A stretch of DNA of 64,000 nt, taken from the NCBI GenBank assembly GCA_032207245.1, contig CM063502.1, positions 133,841,073-133,905,072 on the forward strand, written 5' to 3'. The notes below the pieces were generated by a model. The model searched no databases and was not told the DNA's origin. It was given only the letters and a program-made list of their open reading frames with translations. Shown piece after piece: positions 54,027 through 64,000 of this stretch (its first letter is position 1; each line of letters opens with the position of its first letter). A program made the translations under genes and the position numbers. Source of the DNA: Pardosa pseudoannulata (lineage: Eukaryota > Arthropoda > Arachnida > Araneae > Lycosidae).

Positions 54027-54592
54027 TAATGTTATGTCTAGATAAAGCTGTAAAACAAGTGCCAAATTTTCTCTGCGTTTTATTGATCAAAATACCACGC
54101 CTTGCATGTTGCTAAAAGTTTGAACTTTGAGTGATGGTTGCAGGGAATGTAATTTTAAACCGGTCATTAATCATTTTTATTAGGATGAATTTATAGAGCT
54201 GATAACTTTCCAGATTTTCTCATGGGAGTCTGAAATTTCAAGGCTTCCTACCTTTAGACAACATTTAATTCTAAGTAAGCGTTTCTCCTTTGAGTTTTCA
54301 ACTAAGTGGGAGTCATAGTTTGTTGTACTGCTGTTGATTTGAAAATAATATTTCGTCCGTGGAATATACGTCATATTTCTTGAACAAGTCTGAGAGTATA
54401 ACACAGCTGTCAAAAGTTCACTAGATTTTCCGTTTCCAGTTTGCAGACCTTTAAATGTGTCTAGTTATGTTTTAACTCTCTTGCTCACCTGAACAATATA
54501 TGAGGTTTCTAAATTAAATAATAAAAATGGTTTAAAATAATTTTTTCGTTAACTTTTACCGTCAGTGACATCTTCTCTAATACGCTTAGGGG
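54027..54592. other. Non-coding DNA
   Basis: A 77-codon minus-strand frame at 54180-54413 has no recognisable domain. Confidence 0.45.
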
Positions 54593-54766
54593 GCCGAGCG
54601 ATGGCCGAATGGTTAGTGTGCTGGCCTTCAGTACTGGAGCTCGTGGGTTCGAATCCCACTGTGGCATGGGCTTTCGTAGTTGTTCGAAATCGTCTTTAAA
54701 CTGTAGTTCTCGGTCAAATTAGCCCTCATGTTGCAAAAAGCAGACTGTAGCACTCCAAACCTAACT
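54593..54766 (+). mobile_element. tRNA-derived SINE with target-site duplication
   Basis: Head GCCGAGCGATGGCCGAATGG, perfect B box GGTTCGAATCC, somewhat diverged body and a shortened AAACC tail. TAATACGCTTAGG (54578-54590) and TAATACGTTTAGG (54767-54779) flank it, a 13-bp target duplication with one mismatch. Confidence 0.9.
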
Positions 54767-55058
54767 TAATACGTTTAGGTACTTCAAAAAATTAGTTACT
54801 TTTAAAATAATCAAGATAGAAACTAATTTTTTAATCTTAGGACTTGTCTAAATAATAACGATCCAGATTTATACATTTCTCCCAGAGTTGCTTGACCTTT
54901 TGAAGGCTGTCACTGTATAATCACACGGCGAGCCTATATGTTCACCATACTACGGTTTGCTTCAATCTATGCCTTCCTGAAATAGAACAAATCAAAACTA
55001 ATAGCTGTAATTTACTACATTATGTACAATAAATGTGTAAAATATTCAAATATCTACA

Positions 55059-55495
55059 GCACACATGTCAAACTCAAATACGGGACAAATAATGAAGGTT
55101 TAAGTTTACGTTTGACGTAAAAAGTAAAAATTTTTACAGAAGTGTTGGTTCTCGAGCAGTATATTATATAAAATGAAAAATAAAAATAAAATAATACAAT
55201 AAATCAATTTCCCCCCCTGAAAATGTGTATATTATCTCTGCTAGTATTCTTCTCACTTAAAGAGAAATCGTGTGAAACATGTCGTATGCTATATGAAAGC
55301 ATCTGCGCATATTCAGCAAGTGTGCATGGAAAATGTAACAAACTTATAACTGGTAAAACGAAAATAATAAACAGCGTCGTAAAAAAATTTAAAATTCAGT
55401 TTTGAAATTTTTGTTATTACTTTTGTTGCTTTTCTTTATGTTAAATGGGCCACAAAATTTTCGTTGCGGGCTGCAAGTTTGAGGTTCTTGATATA
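55059..55495. mobile_element. Possible hAT-type MITE remnant
   Basis: Starts near CAGCACACATGTCAAACTC and ends GCGGGCTGCAAGTTTGAGG; in opposite orientation the right end reads CCTCAAACTTGCAGCCCGC. This GTCAAACTC...GCGGGC pattern is familiar from hAT non-autonomous elements. The ends are only loosely inverted and no 8-bp duplication was found. A 60-codon frame inside (55223-55405) has no known domain. Confidence 0.4.
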
Positions 55496-56367
55496 AGTTA
55501 TCTCTTTGTAATAATTAAAAGTATACAATACATCCTCGGACATCTAGACCTTACATGTGGCTTCAAATTCTATTTAGTTCTAGATAGCAGTTGGTAGTAG
55601 AAGACTGAAAAGTTAAATAAGTGAATACAGAAACGAAACCATTTGTTTGCGTTTGATTTTCGTTTCTTTAATTCTATTAATTTTTGAAATACTATTTATA
55701 ACATTGTAAAATTTTAATGTAAGTCTAAAATCACCATTTAAATGCACAGTCTGGGTTTTTTTTTTAAAAATTTGTACTCCCCTCATCATTAATTCAAGGA
55801 TCTTATGAGGCTTGATTTTTACTTAATATGATATTGCTAAACAAATTATTTAATTCTACATAATCTAGAATACCGTCTTAAGTATAATGTTCCACATTAT
55901 TTTCAATTTCTGTACATTAAGCGAGCGAAAGGGTTAAAAAAAGCGAAAGTCTGCTTATATGAGACTTCGGTAATGAAACTACTAATAATATTTACGATTC
56001 CTTTGGGACATTACTGAAAGGCAAGTAGTCTTGGTGAAAAGAATGGTGTTAATTTGAACTGAAATGTAGTAATTAACTTAAAAATATTTTTAATGTTTTT
56101 TCTAATTACAAGAACTAGTCATGTAAATTATCCTTTTTTGAAAGTTTTATTTTGATTACATTATTAATTTTAGTTTGTCTTTAGGTTGCATTTTGCTCTC
56201 CATTTGTCAGTATTAATTTAAATTAATTGAAGCCGTTGAGTTACTGTCTTCAAAATTGAACTGCTTGCGGTATAATGATTTTTTATTTATTTGCGATTTC
56301 ACCTTTTTATGTACTTGTAGAATAATTAGTATTATAAGAGCTTTAATTATTTATCTTAAACTAAAAA
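55496..56367. other. AT-rich non-coding DNA
   Basis: Nothing recognisable. GCGAAAGGGTTAA at about 55925-55937 is another isolated piggyBac-like end motif without a partner. Confidence 0.45.
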
Positions 56368-57081
56368 AAAAATCTATTTTTCTATTTTGATTTCCTACTA
56401 TCTAACATTTCCTGTATTTTTACATTTAAAATGCACAATTAGTCATGAGACCAGAAATGTATTTTATAACACAGATATTTTTAATTGTTAAGAGACCAAA
56501 TGATTAAACCTTTATTTAATTATATTGGAATATTATTTTCTATTGAATACCGCTGTCCTTACAGAATTTTACAAAAATTGACCGATTATGAAAGTTATGA
56601 AGGTATCTCAAAGTGGCATTTGTGTCATTTCAAGTTAGAAACCCCTGGCTTATCGAAAGGTCAAATAAATTTACAAATAAGTAAAGTTACTTAAAAAAAG
56701 TAAAACGAGTCGCCAAACTAAAAGTTTTAAAATTTCTTTAAAAAGATATATTTAAATTACTACTTATAACAACGAAATATTTTTATGTATTTTTTTCAAT
56801 TAATTCGATGAGTGTAGAATTGTTAACATTTAACTGTTTTTCCAGCAACTGTTTTCATATTTATTAGAAGTACAATATTTTAGTCATGCTTTTCTCCCCA
56901 GTGACAGTTCATTGACCCAAATATGATCTCGTACATATCATTGATGAAAATCGTTCTAGTTATTCGGATTAAAGAATTTCCCGAAGACTTGGCAGTGGTC
57001 AGTGGAATCTTTCATTCTGACCTAAATTATAAGGATGCGTCACTATGGATGCTAGTATTGATCGCAGAAAAAAAATATAAA
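56368..57081 (+). repeat. Tandem duplication, long copy (~714 bp)
   Basis: Shares with the next block, in the same order, AATCTATTTTTCTATTT, TTTTATAACACAGATATTTT, CCAAATGATTAAA, TTTTTATGTATTTTTT, GATTAAAGAATTTCCCGAAG, GGCAGTGGTCAGTGGAATCT and GCTAGTATTGATCGCAGA. A 69-codon frame (56485-56694) is not conserved in the short copy and has no known domain. Confidence 0.9.
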
Positions 57082-57575
57082 AATCTATTTTTCTATTTAT
57101 AATATTCCTATAAATTTCCTGTATTTTATTTTAAAAAATGCAAATTTATTTTATAACACAGATATTTTTAATTGTGTTAAGACACCAAATGATTAAAAAC
57201 AAATTTACAATAAATATTATTTTTATTGAATTTTACAGAATTTTAAAAAGACCGAATTGAACTATTATAAAGTTTATTCTCAATTATTTAATAATTTTTT
57301 TATTATGAATAGTAAAGTTTTAATTTAAATTTTAAAATTTCTTTTAATTAGTACAAACGGATATTTTTATGTATTTTTTCATAATGAGTGTAGAAGATTT
57401 ATGTCTCTTTTTAAAGAAGTTTCCCCAGTACAGTTCATTGACCAAATGAAATCTCGTAGATTTTCTATTATTCGGATTAAAGAATTTCCCGAAGAATTTG
57501 GCAGTGGTCAGTGGAATCTTTTTTTATAGGATGCGTCACTTAGCTAGTATTGATCGCAGAAAAAAAATATAAAAA
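57082..57575 (+). repeat. Tandem duplication, shortened copy (~494 bp)
   Basis: Same landmarks as 56368-57081, but about 220 bp shorter because of many small deletions spread over its length. The ~55-bp block around TCGGATTAAAGAATTTCCCG and the GATCGCAGAAAAAAAATATA end are almost unchanged. Confidence 0.9.
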
Positions 57576-58226
57576 GAATTTTGATGTCTCTTGAATATTG
57601 GAAGTAAATATCTGATGTCATCACAGAAGTGTTTAGGAGAAATATTTATTTTTTAACGGTAATAACAGTTATTTTTCAGACTACGTTAGAAGAAAATGTT
57701 TTGAAATAATATATTCTGCTGAAAGTTTCAGTCATACTGTATACATATTATACATATTATTAAAATAATTATTTACTTAATTTTTAACTAATAGTTATTT
57801 TAGAAAGTAAATAGAAATATATAATACTTTTGTTTTTCATATGTTTTATATTTTGAATATTTAATATTAATGTTATTTTTTCATTTTTTCTAAAATACTG
57901 TAAATATTGTTTTACAAAACTGAAATTTTGTTTTAAACTTGTAAATTTTCGTGATACTCAAAAGATTTTCTTGAATATTAAAATCAAGAATCCTTTAATT
58001 CTTTGAATCAAAGTACTTTACAAAATAGTTTCTTTGTTAGACAGAAATATCGTATTCATAAAATATGATAGATTATACCCGTTTTAATTAAATTATTTAG
58101 AATGCTTCATTATCTTACAAAATAAAAAAAATACATAAAACAAAACAAAATACTATCTAGTTTGTGATTTGAAATCAACTTGCCAATTTGCTCATTGAAA
58201 TTTGGTTACTATTAGAACCAATGAGA
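57576..58226. other. AT-rich non-coding DNA
   Basis: No gene or repeat recognised. Confidence 0.45.
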
Positions 58227-58400
58227 GAATATATAAGACCCATTTGTTGTATGTTTGTCTGTTCCCTTATAACTCAAGATCCAGACAATCAAAAAACGTG
58301 AAATTTGGTACATGTTGACATAATTACATGGGGATGGTTCTTAAACAGGTTTCGTTTCATCTCAACCTCACTCTGGCCTCCTCCAGTCAAAAGTAGTACT
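58227..58400 (+). mobile_element. Helitron 5'-end fragment
   Basis: ATATAAGACCCATTTGTTG, then a TGTTTGTCTGTTCCCTTATAA phrase (21 nt, shortened here to its first bases), then CTCAAGATCCAGACAATC and GTGAAATTTGGTACA closely parallel the 5' end of the Helitron at 58530. The expected TC start is mutated. The interior continues about 130 bp beyond the shared part. Confidence 0.65.
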
Positions 58401-58529
58401 CCATAAGCCTGTTTTGAGCCATGTGATAATGAACCAAAATAAGAAAGAAAAAAAAAGGAAATCATACAAGTTGGTCATTGAGAATGATTTTGTATGTTTT
58501 TGTGGGGATGATGAGATGATGAGGATGTA

Positions 58530-59154
58530 TCTCTATATAAGACGCATTTATTGTCTGTTTGTCTGTTCCCTTATAATTCAAGATCCCGACAACCAAATAA
58601 CGTGAAATTTGGTACACGTACACAATCCTGATTTGCAAGCCCACAACTTGATTCTGAAAGTAGGTGCTCCAATAATGCTGATCCGAAATATTGATGCACC
58701 CAGGTTGTGCAATGGCAAAAGTTTAATTGTGAAAAAGGTGATGAAACATGTCATTCAAGCCACAGTACTCACAGAGTGTGGAAAGGGTGAAGATGTCTTC
58801 ATTCCAAGAATACCTATTATTCCCTCAGATAACACCATACAATTTAAGATAAATACAGTTCCCTTTGAATCTGTGCTTTGCCGTGGCAATCAACAAGTCA
58901 CAGGACTTTTGGGATTGCTGGTATAGACTTGAAGACACCATGCTTTTCTGATGGGCAGTTGTATGTGGCCTGCTCCAGAGTGGGCAAAGAGGAAAATCTT
59001 TTTGTACACACTCCAAATGGAACTGCCAAAAATGTTGTCTATCACATTGTTTTAAGATAAATGTACCCTTTTATTGCTTGCAAATAAACAGTTTTGTACG
59101 CCTCTACAGAAAACCTTATTTTAAACCCTAGCAAAGCCGGGTACTTGCAGCTAG
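58530..59154 (+). mobile_element. Internally deleted Helitron
   Basis: Starts TCTCTATATAAGACGCATTT directly after a host A (58529) and ends GCAGCTAG directly before a host T (59155), the TC...CTRR termini and A|T target of Helitrons. About 90 bp of 5' end is joined to the last ~540 bp of the element, which carries the C-terminal part of the helicase. The Rep domain and most of the helicase are missing. The canonical 3' hairpin is weak. An AATAAA lies downstream of the helicase stop. Confidence 0.85.
58630..59060 (+). pseudogene. Helitron Pif1-type helicase C terminus, frameshifted
   Basis: The first frame reads HNLILKVGAPIMLIRNID, LCNGKSLIVKK and GEDVFIPRIPIIPSD, then shifts near 58874. FAVAINKSQ (helicase motif V region) appears in a second frame at 58877-58903, and the third frame resumes with GIDLKTPCFSDGQLYVACSR (including motif VI) and ends IVLR-stop at 59060. 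These are the conserved C-terminal blocks of Helitron Pif1-like helicases, which unwind DNA during rolling-circle transposition. At least two frameshifts and the loss of all N-terminal domains make it non-functional. Family assignment is by motif recognition. Confidence 0.9.
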
Positions 59155-60445
59155 TGTAATAAAATATGTGCAACTTTTTTTATCAATTCAATTTGCCAGA
59201 ATAATTTTGGGTGAACTATTTTTAGTGCCAGTATGTATCCTGTTAAGTATCAGTAATACTGCGCTATTCGCATATAAATTAAAAAACGTCGAGATTTTTT
59301 CACATGGATCTGCTTCAAATAGTTGACTGTTTAAAGGAGGATGCCACTGCTTATATATTACCTTTAAGTCCAAATATTTAAATTCATTCTTTTTGATCTG
59401 CACATGTATCTTTTGACGCGCATTGTCAATTAGAGAAATACAATAAAATTACATAATCCCAATAAAATGTTGTTTAACGTTAAAAAATTCTACGACAGAA
59501 TATTTTAAGTGAAAAAAATCTGCATATTGTATTCTCCAATAATATTTTTCAATTTATTTTTCAAAATAGGTGAAAATATTTTGACTGTATTTTTAATCTA
59601 ACACATTTTTCCATTCTAATTTCTAAGTATATCTAAGTCTTAAGCATTTCTTTTCTAAGTATAAACCGTTTTATATTAATATTTTTTTATTTTTTTCTCT
59701 CTTTCGGTTTCTTTATTATGTAAAAACAATTATTTTTTTATTAATATTTCTGAAATTTTCCTCCCGTTTAATCTTAATTTTGTAGAAAGTAGTCATCAGA
59801 CTCTGTAATAAAAGAAAAAGATAATTTGAAAAAAATTTCTAAATATTAATTAGAGTTATAGATATTTCAGTCTAAAACAATTTAATAATAAAACTTATTT
59901 AATTAAAAACAGAAAATAATAGATTTGGGCTACATGCCAATTCCTGCTTTAGAATATTGTTTTGATAGAAATTAATTTTTGAAAATCTCAATATTTTTCA
60001 AGGTCTACTTTTTTCTTCTTCTAACACGAAGGCGTACTTTCAACAGAACCAATAGATTACCGGTCGGTTTTTACAATGAGATTCCACATATCCATTTCTG
60101 CCAAGAGAGTTAAAGTGATCCTTTTTAGTATTTAATTAAAAGAAATATAAATTGATCTATTTTTAATTAAGTTAAAGTAGGAAAAATGAAACCCAATAAA
60201 ATTACATTACTAATACTAATTAGTTATTATTATGTTTGATTTTTGATATTTTAACATAAAGCATTTCTTCCAAACTGCAATTTTCTCGAAGAAAACTAAA
60301 GGAAAAATTTTCGCAGAGGGGTCTAAATAACCCTTGGTGATAATAGTGCTAAAGCCGAAGCCAAACGCAAAGGAACATCAAAACATCTATGGAAAAACGA
60401 AATTCAAACCCATGAACTCAGATAGCGAGACAGCTTCCTTTTCTG

Positions 60446-60446
<1 letters not shown>
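59155..60446. other. AT-rich non-coding DNA
   Basis: Short frames without recognisable domains (59188-59403 minus). The ~110 bp before the (TA)n at 60447 is somewhat less AT-rich but matches nothing I know. Confidence 0.45.
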
Positions 60447-60960
<514 letters not shown>

Positions 60961-61004
<44 letters not shown>

Positions 61005-61140
61005 TTATATGTATGTATATATATGTATATCTGAGATTTTTACATTATAACACACACACATATATATATATATATTTATATGTATGTATATATATGTATA
61101 TATATATATATACATATAAATATATATGTATATATATTTA
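60961..61140. repeat. (TA)n and mixed TA/CA microsatellite
   Basis: Two TA-rich tracts separated by about 40 bp including a short CA run. Confidence 0.9.
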
Positions 61141-61992
61141 TTCATAATGTGTGTGAGTGGATACGCCCCTCATTAACACAGGTATATTAGCACATAAGTA
61201 AACTAAAAGTACCTTATAGTGTGTACAGAGAGCTGTGTAATCACTTTCTTTGCACTATTTTTCAAAATGACAGTATTTTCATCTATTTATGCCGTTTCTA
61301 GGTCAGTAAAAAGCTTAGTTAAGATAGATGTCTGTTTACCGGAAGGAGCCACAAAGGTAATCTCTTCTCGACTGAGTAGGTGTGGGTGGGGTCCCACCGT
61401 AGACGTATTTTTATGACACCTGTGCAAGTAATCCATAGATTGAAAGGAAGGTTAAAGTCACTTTAGGGATATATGCCTTGCATTTAGAGATTAGAATTTC
61501 GCAGTGTGGAAGGAAGCCACCAAAACATATTTGTCAGCTGAGTTCGTGGTGTATTTAACGATCATGTTTCTTCAAACAGGGATAATGACGGAGTTAATTA
61601 TAGAAGCATTCACTACTGACTTATTTTTAATATTTTACTGTCAGGTGAGATTTGATATCTGTTAATAAATTATTTCTTTTTTAAATAAATAGAATATTTA
61701 TAATAAATAAACAGAAATTGTTTTAAAGATATGTTTCAGTGTAGTTATTTTTTTAAATACAGAGAAATTTTGTTTAAGGTTTTAAAATTGTAAAACAATT
61801 TTTATGAGTTCAAAGTTTTACAACTGTTTGAAGTTTAGGTATTGGAAGAAGCCTTGAGTTCCATTGCCTGTTATACGGCTATATGCCCCATAGTCATTTT
61901 GCTGAACTTTTTAAATATTTTATTTGAATTTCTTTTAGAAAATGTCACCGAAAAAAAAACTTTTTTAACCAAGGTTTGAATGGCATGGTTCA
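61141..61992. other. Non-coding DNA
   Basis: A 65-codon frame at 61219-61416 lies in less AT-rich DNA but has no recognisable domain. Nothing else seen. Confidence 0.45.
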
Positions 61993-62358
61993 CATTATGC
62001 TTCATATTTCTCTCAAGAAAGCGTAATTTTAGTGTATTAATAATTTTAAGGCTATTATAAGGATACATAATTCTATACTTTCTATAGTTAGAAAATAGAA
62101 TTCCTATTTTAAGAAGAAATTAATCCCTCCGACGATTTTAGGGCTTTTAATTAGACGAGTCTTCTTATCACTTACAGGAGGGATTCATTAATTTTTACTT
62201 AGATTTTTGTAAGCAAATATTGTATGACTTATTAGAAATATTTAATAGTCTTTGTTTATGTAACTAGCTTTCACACTATAAACTAGTAGTTTGTTCTTGT
62301 TTACGATGTCTTCTTTGGTTTAACAACTGCATTAATTTTTACGAAATCTAAAGGGTGC
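61993..62358 (+). repeat. 366-bp tandem duplication, copy 1
   Basis: Starts ATTATGCTTCATATTTCTCT and recurs 366 bp later. Shared landmarks include GGGCTTTTAATTAGACGAGT and TTGTTCTTGTTTACGATGTC. Confidence 0.92.
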
Positions 62359-62706
62359 ATTATGCTTCATATTTCTCTTAAGAAAGCGTAATTATAGTGT
62401 ATTAATAATTTTAAAGTTATAATAAGGATACATAATTTTATAGTTTCTATAGTTAGAAATTAAAATTCCTATTTTAAGAAAATATTAATCCCACCAACGA
62501 GTTTAGGGCTTTTAATTAGACGAGTCTACTTATCACTTACATAAGAGAAAATTTGGTTAATTTTTCATAGATTTTTGCGAGCAAATGTTGTATGACTTAT
62601 TAAAAAAATTTAATATTCTTTTTTCCTGTAATTAGCTTTCAGACTATAAACTAATATTTTGTTCTTGTTTACGATGTCTTCTTTTGTTTAACAACTACAC
62701 TAATTT
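62359..62706 (+). repeat. 366-bp tandem duplication, copy 2
   Basis: Second copy with roughly one difference per ten bases by eye and a slightly shorter 3' end. Confidence 0.92.
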
Positions 62707-62708
62707 AA

Positions 62709-63624
62709 GGTATCCGTCTACGTTCGGAGAACTTTTTTCTTTAAACGTAGAAACTAGTTCCCGTTTTTACATTTTTAGATTTATTTTTTATATTATCATA
62801 GAGAATTGAACTTAAAAATTTATTCCTGGAGAAGTTTTTATAAAATTTCTAATAAACAAAGAAAATTTAGTAAAACAATCGGGTTTTTTTCCAAAGGTCT
62901 AATTTTTTAATAAATTAAATTATTTCAATATTTTTTGATGCAACACATTTCTTATACACTGGACTAGTGAATCACCTAAAATCTTCGCTTAATTTACATT
63001 TGGTGAAAAATTTTGGTCCTTCAAAATCATACACATTGAATTTTTAACGATTTTTTTTAAACTTTATATCTAACTATGAGTGTAACGCCATTAAAAATTA
63101 TCCAAATTTAAAGCTTTTAGGTCATTCACTAGTAAATACTATCAAAAACATTCATAATACTTTTCAACAAAACATTTTAAGAACTTTTTGAGAAATCATA
63201 TTTCAAGTTTCAACATTTTATTACAAATACTGTTCTGAGAAAAACGCATTTAAAGCTTATGAAGTCAACTTTAACTATTAAAAAATTAAAATACATGTTT
63301 AAAATTCCCCACACTTTCTTGCTTCAAAACTTTCTAATTGCCAAGTGTTTAAACTAATCTTCATGAAAATTTAAAAAATTTTGTCCAAAAAATGCTCTTT
63401 AAAAGGCTTTAAATTCCCAACTTCCGGTTCCGAAGCGCTACTTCCGTTTTGTTTTGACAGCTGTCACTGATGTTTAAACAGCTGTAACTTTTCTTTAAAA
63501 TGCCGTAGAGACAAAACAAAAACAGATTTAGAAGCCTAAAATATGACATTTTATAATAGATAAATAATAAAAAAATTATAATTTTTTTGCGAAAAATGAC
63601 GTTTTCAACGTAGACCAATAGTAC
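62709..63624. mobile_element. Candidate TTAA-flanked non-autonomous element
   Basis: TTAA at 62705-62708 and 63625-63628 brackets the block. The left end GGTATCCGTCTACGTT and the right end, read in reverse, GTACTATTGGTCTACGTT, share GTCTACGTT near their tips. That layout fits a diverged piggyBac-like or similar element of about 916 bp. No transposase frame is seen. The imperfect ends keep confidence low. Confidence 0.4.
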
Positions 63625-63628
63625 TTAA

Positions 63629-64000
63629 AAAGTACTGTCGCTTACAGTTAAATTAAGTTTTGTAAAGATATTTTTCAAACCAATATTATTAAAATTAAAG
63701 TATAGCAGTGTTAAAGTAGGTGAATAATATTTTAAGTGCTTTGCAATGGTTGTCTGATAATAATAAAAGTTTTAAAACTTCCTTTTATATCAAATTCAAC
63801 AATAACCCCTTGTTTTGATAATATATTGATATATTATTTTTTGAAAACACTATTTCTCCAAAGTTTTAATGTTAGAAAACTTAAATTCTGGATGAAAAAG
63901 GCATAAATTTCCAAATATTTGACAGAACTTCAATTTCGAAAATGGTTTTATTTTACGACCCACATTCTAAACATGAATATTTTATAACGAAAGTGGACGC
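63629..64000. other. AT-rich non-coding DNA
   Basis: Nothing recognisable before the window ends. Confidence 0.45.

Noticed and set aside
53838..54115. Histidine/threonine-rich and cysteine/valine-rich frames
   Set aside because: They come from the (TG)n/(CA)n microsatellite and have no independent support.

Overview
This is an AT-rich eukaryotic, non-coding window. Nothing in it looks prokaryotic, and I found no complete protein-coding gene. The best clue to the organism is a tRNA-derived SINE present nine times, with an RNA polymerase III B box (GGTTCGAATCC) and a 3' tail built from AAACC units. From memory this type is common in spider genomes. With the very many (TA)n arrays and the mix of mariner, piggyBac-like, hAT and Helitron remnants, I infer an arthropod, most likely a spider. 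No search was run.

Layout, left to right. 1-3.5 kb: AT-rich DNA with one GC-richer island. 3.5-7.7 kb: four tandem copies of a ~870-bp unit, each ending in (TA)n; copy 1 is interrupted by a SINE and by an internally deleted Tc1/mariner element. 8.3-13.3 kb: a GC-richer island, several SINEs, a palindrome, a dispersed repeat and a piggyBac-like MITE. 13.4-14.65 kb: GC-richer DNA leading into a likely promoter (CRE, E-box, CCAAT, TATA, ETS motifs) and a probable non-coding first exon with a GT donor at 14639. If that is right, the plus strand downstream is the first intron of a long gene. 15-27 kb: repeated local tandem duplications (including an exact 360-bp one), huge (TA)n arrays, a hAT element with a perfect hairpin, and two elements sharing TATACTAG starts. 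29-36 kb: SINEs, a dead mariner transposase fragment, and two 315-bp LTRs separated only by (TA)n, the second split by a piggyBac-like MITE. 36.6-39.7 kb: a 15-copy satellite with a six-monomer higher-order repeat. 40-56 kb: mostly featureless AT-rich DNA with SINEs and a hAT-like remnant. 56-64 kb: a tandem duplication whose second copy is shortened by many deletions, an internally deleted Helitron with a broken helicase 3' end, a 366-bp duplication and a TTAA-flanked element.

The real content is therefore a candidate 5' gene end, a layered record of transposon insertions, and many tandem duplications of different ages. Several insertions can be dated relative to each other because intact sister copies show the empty site.
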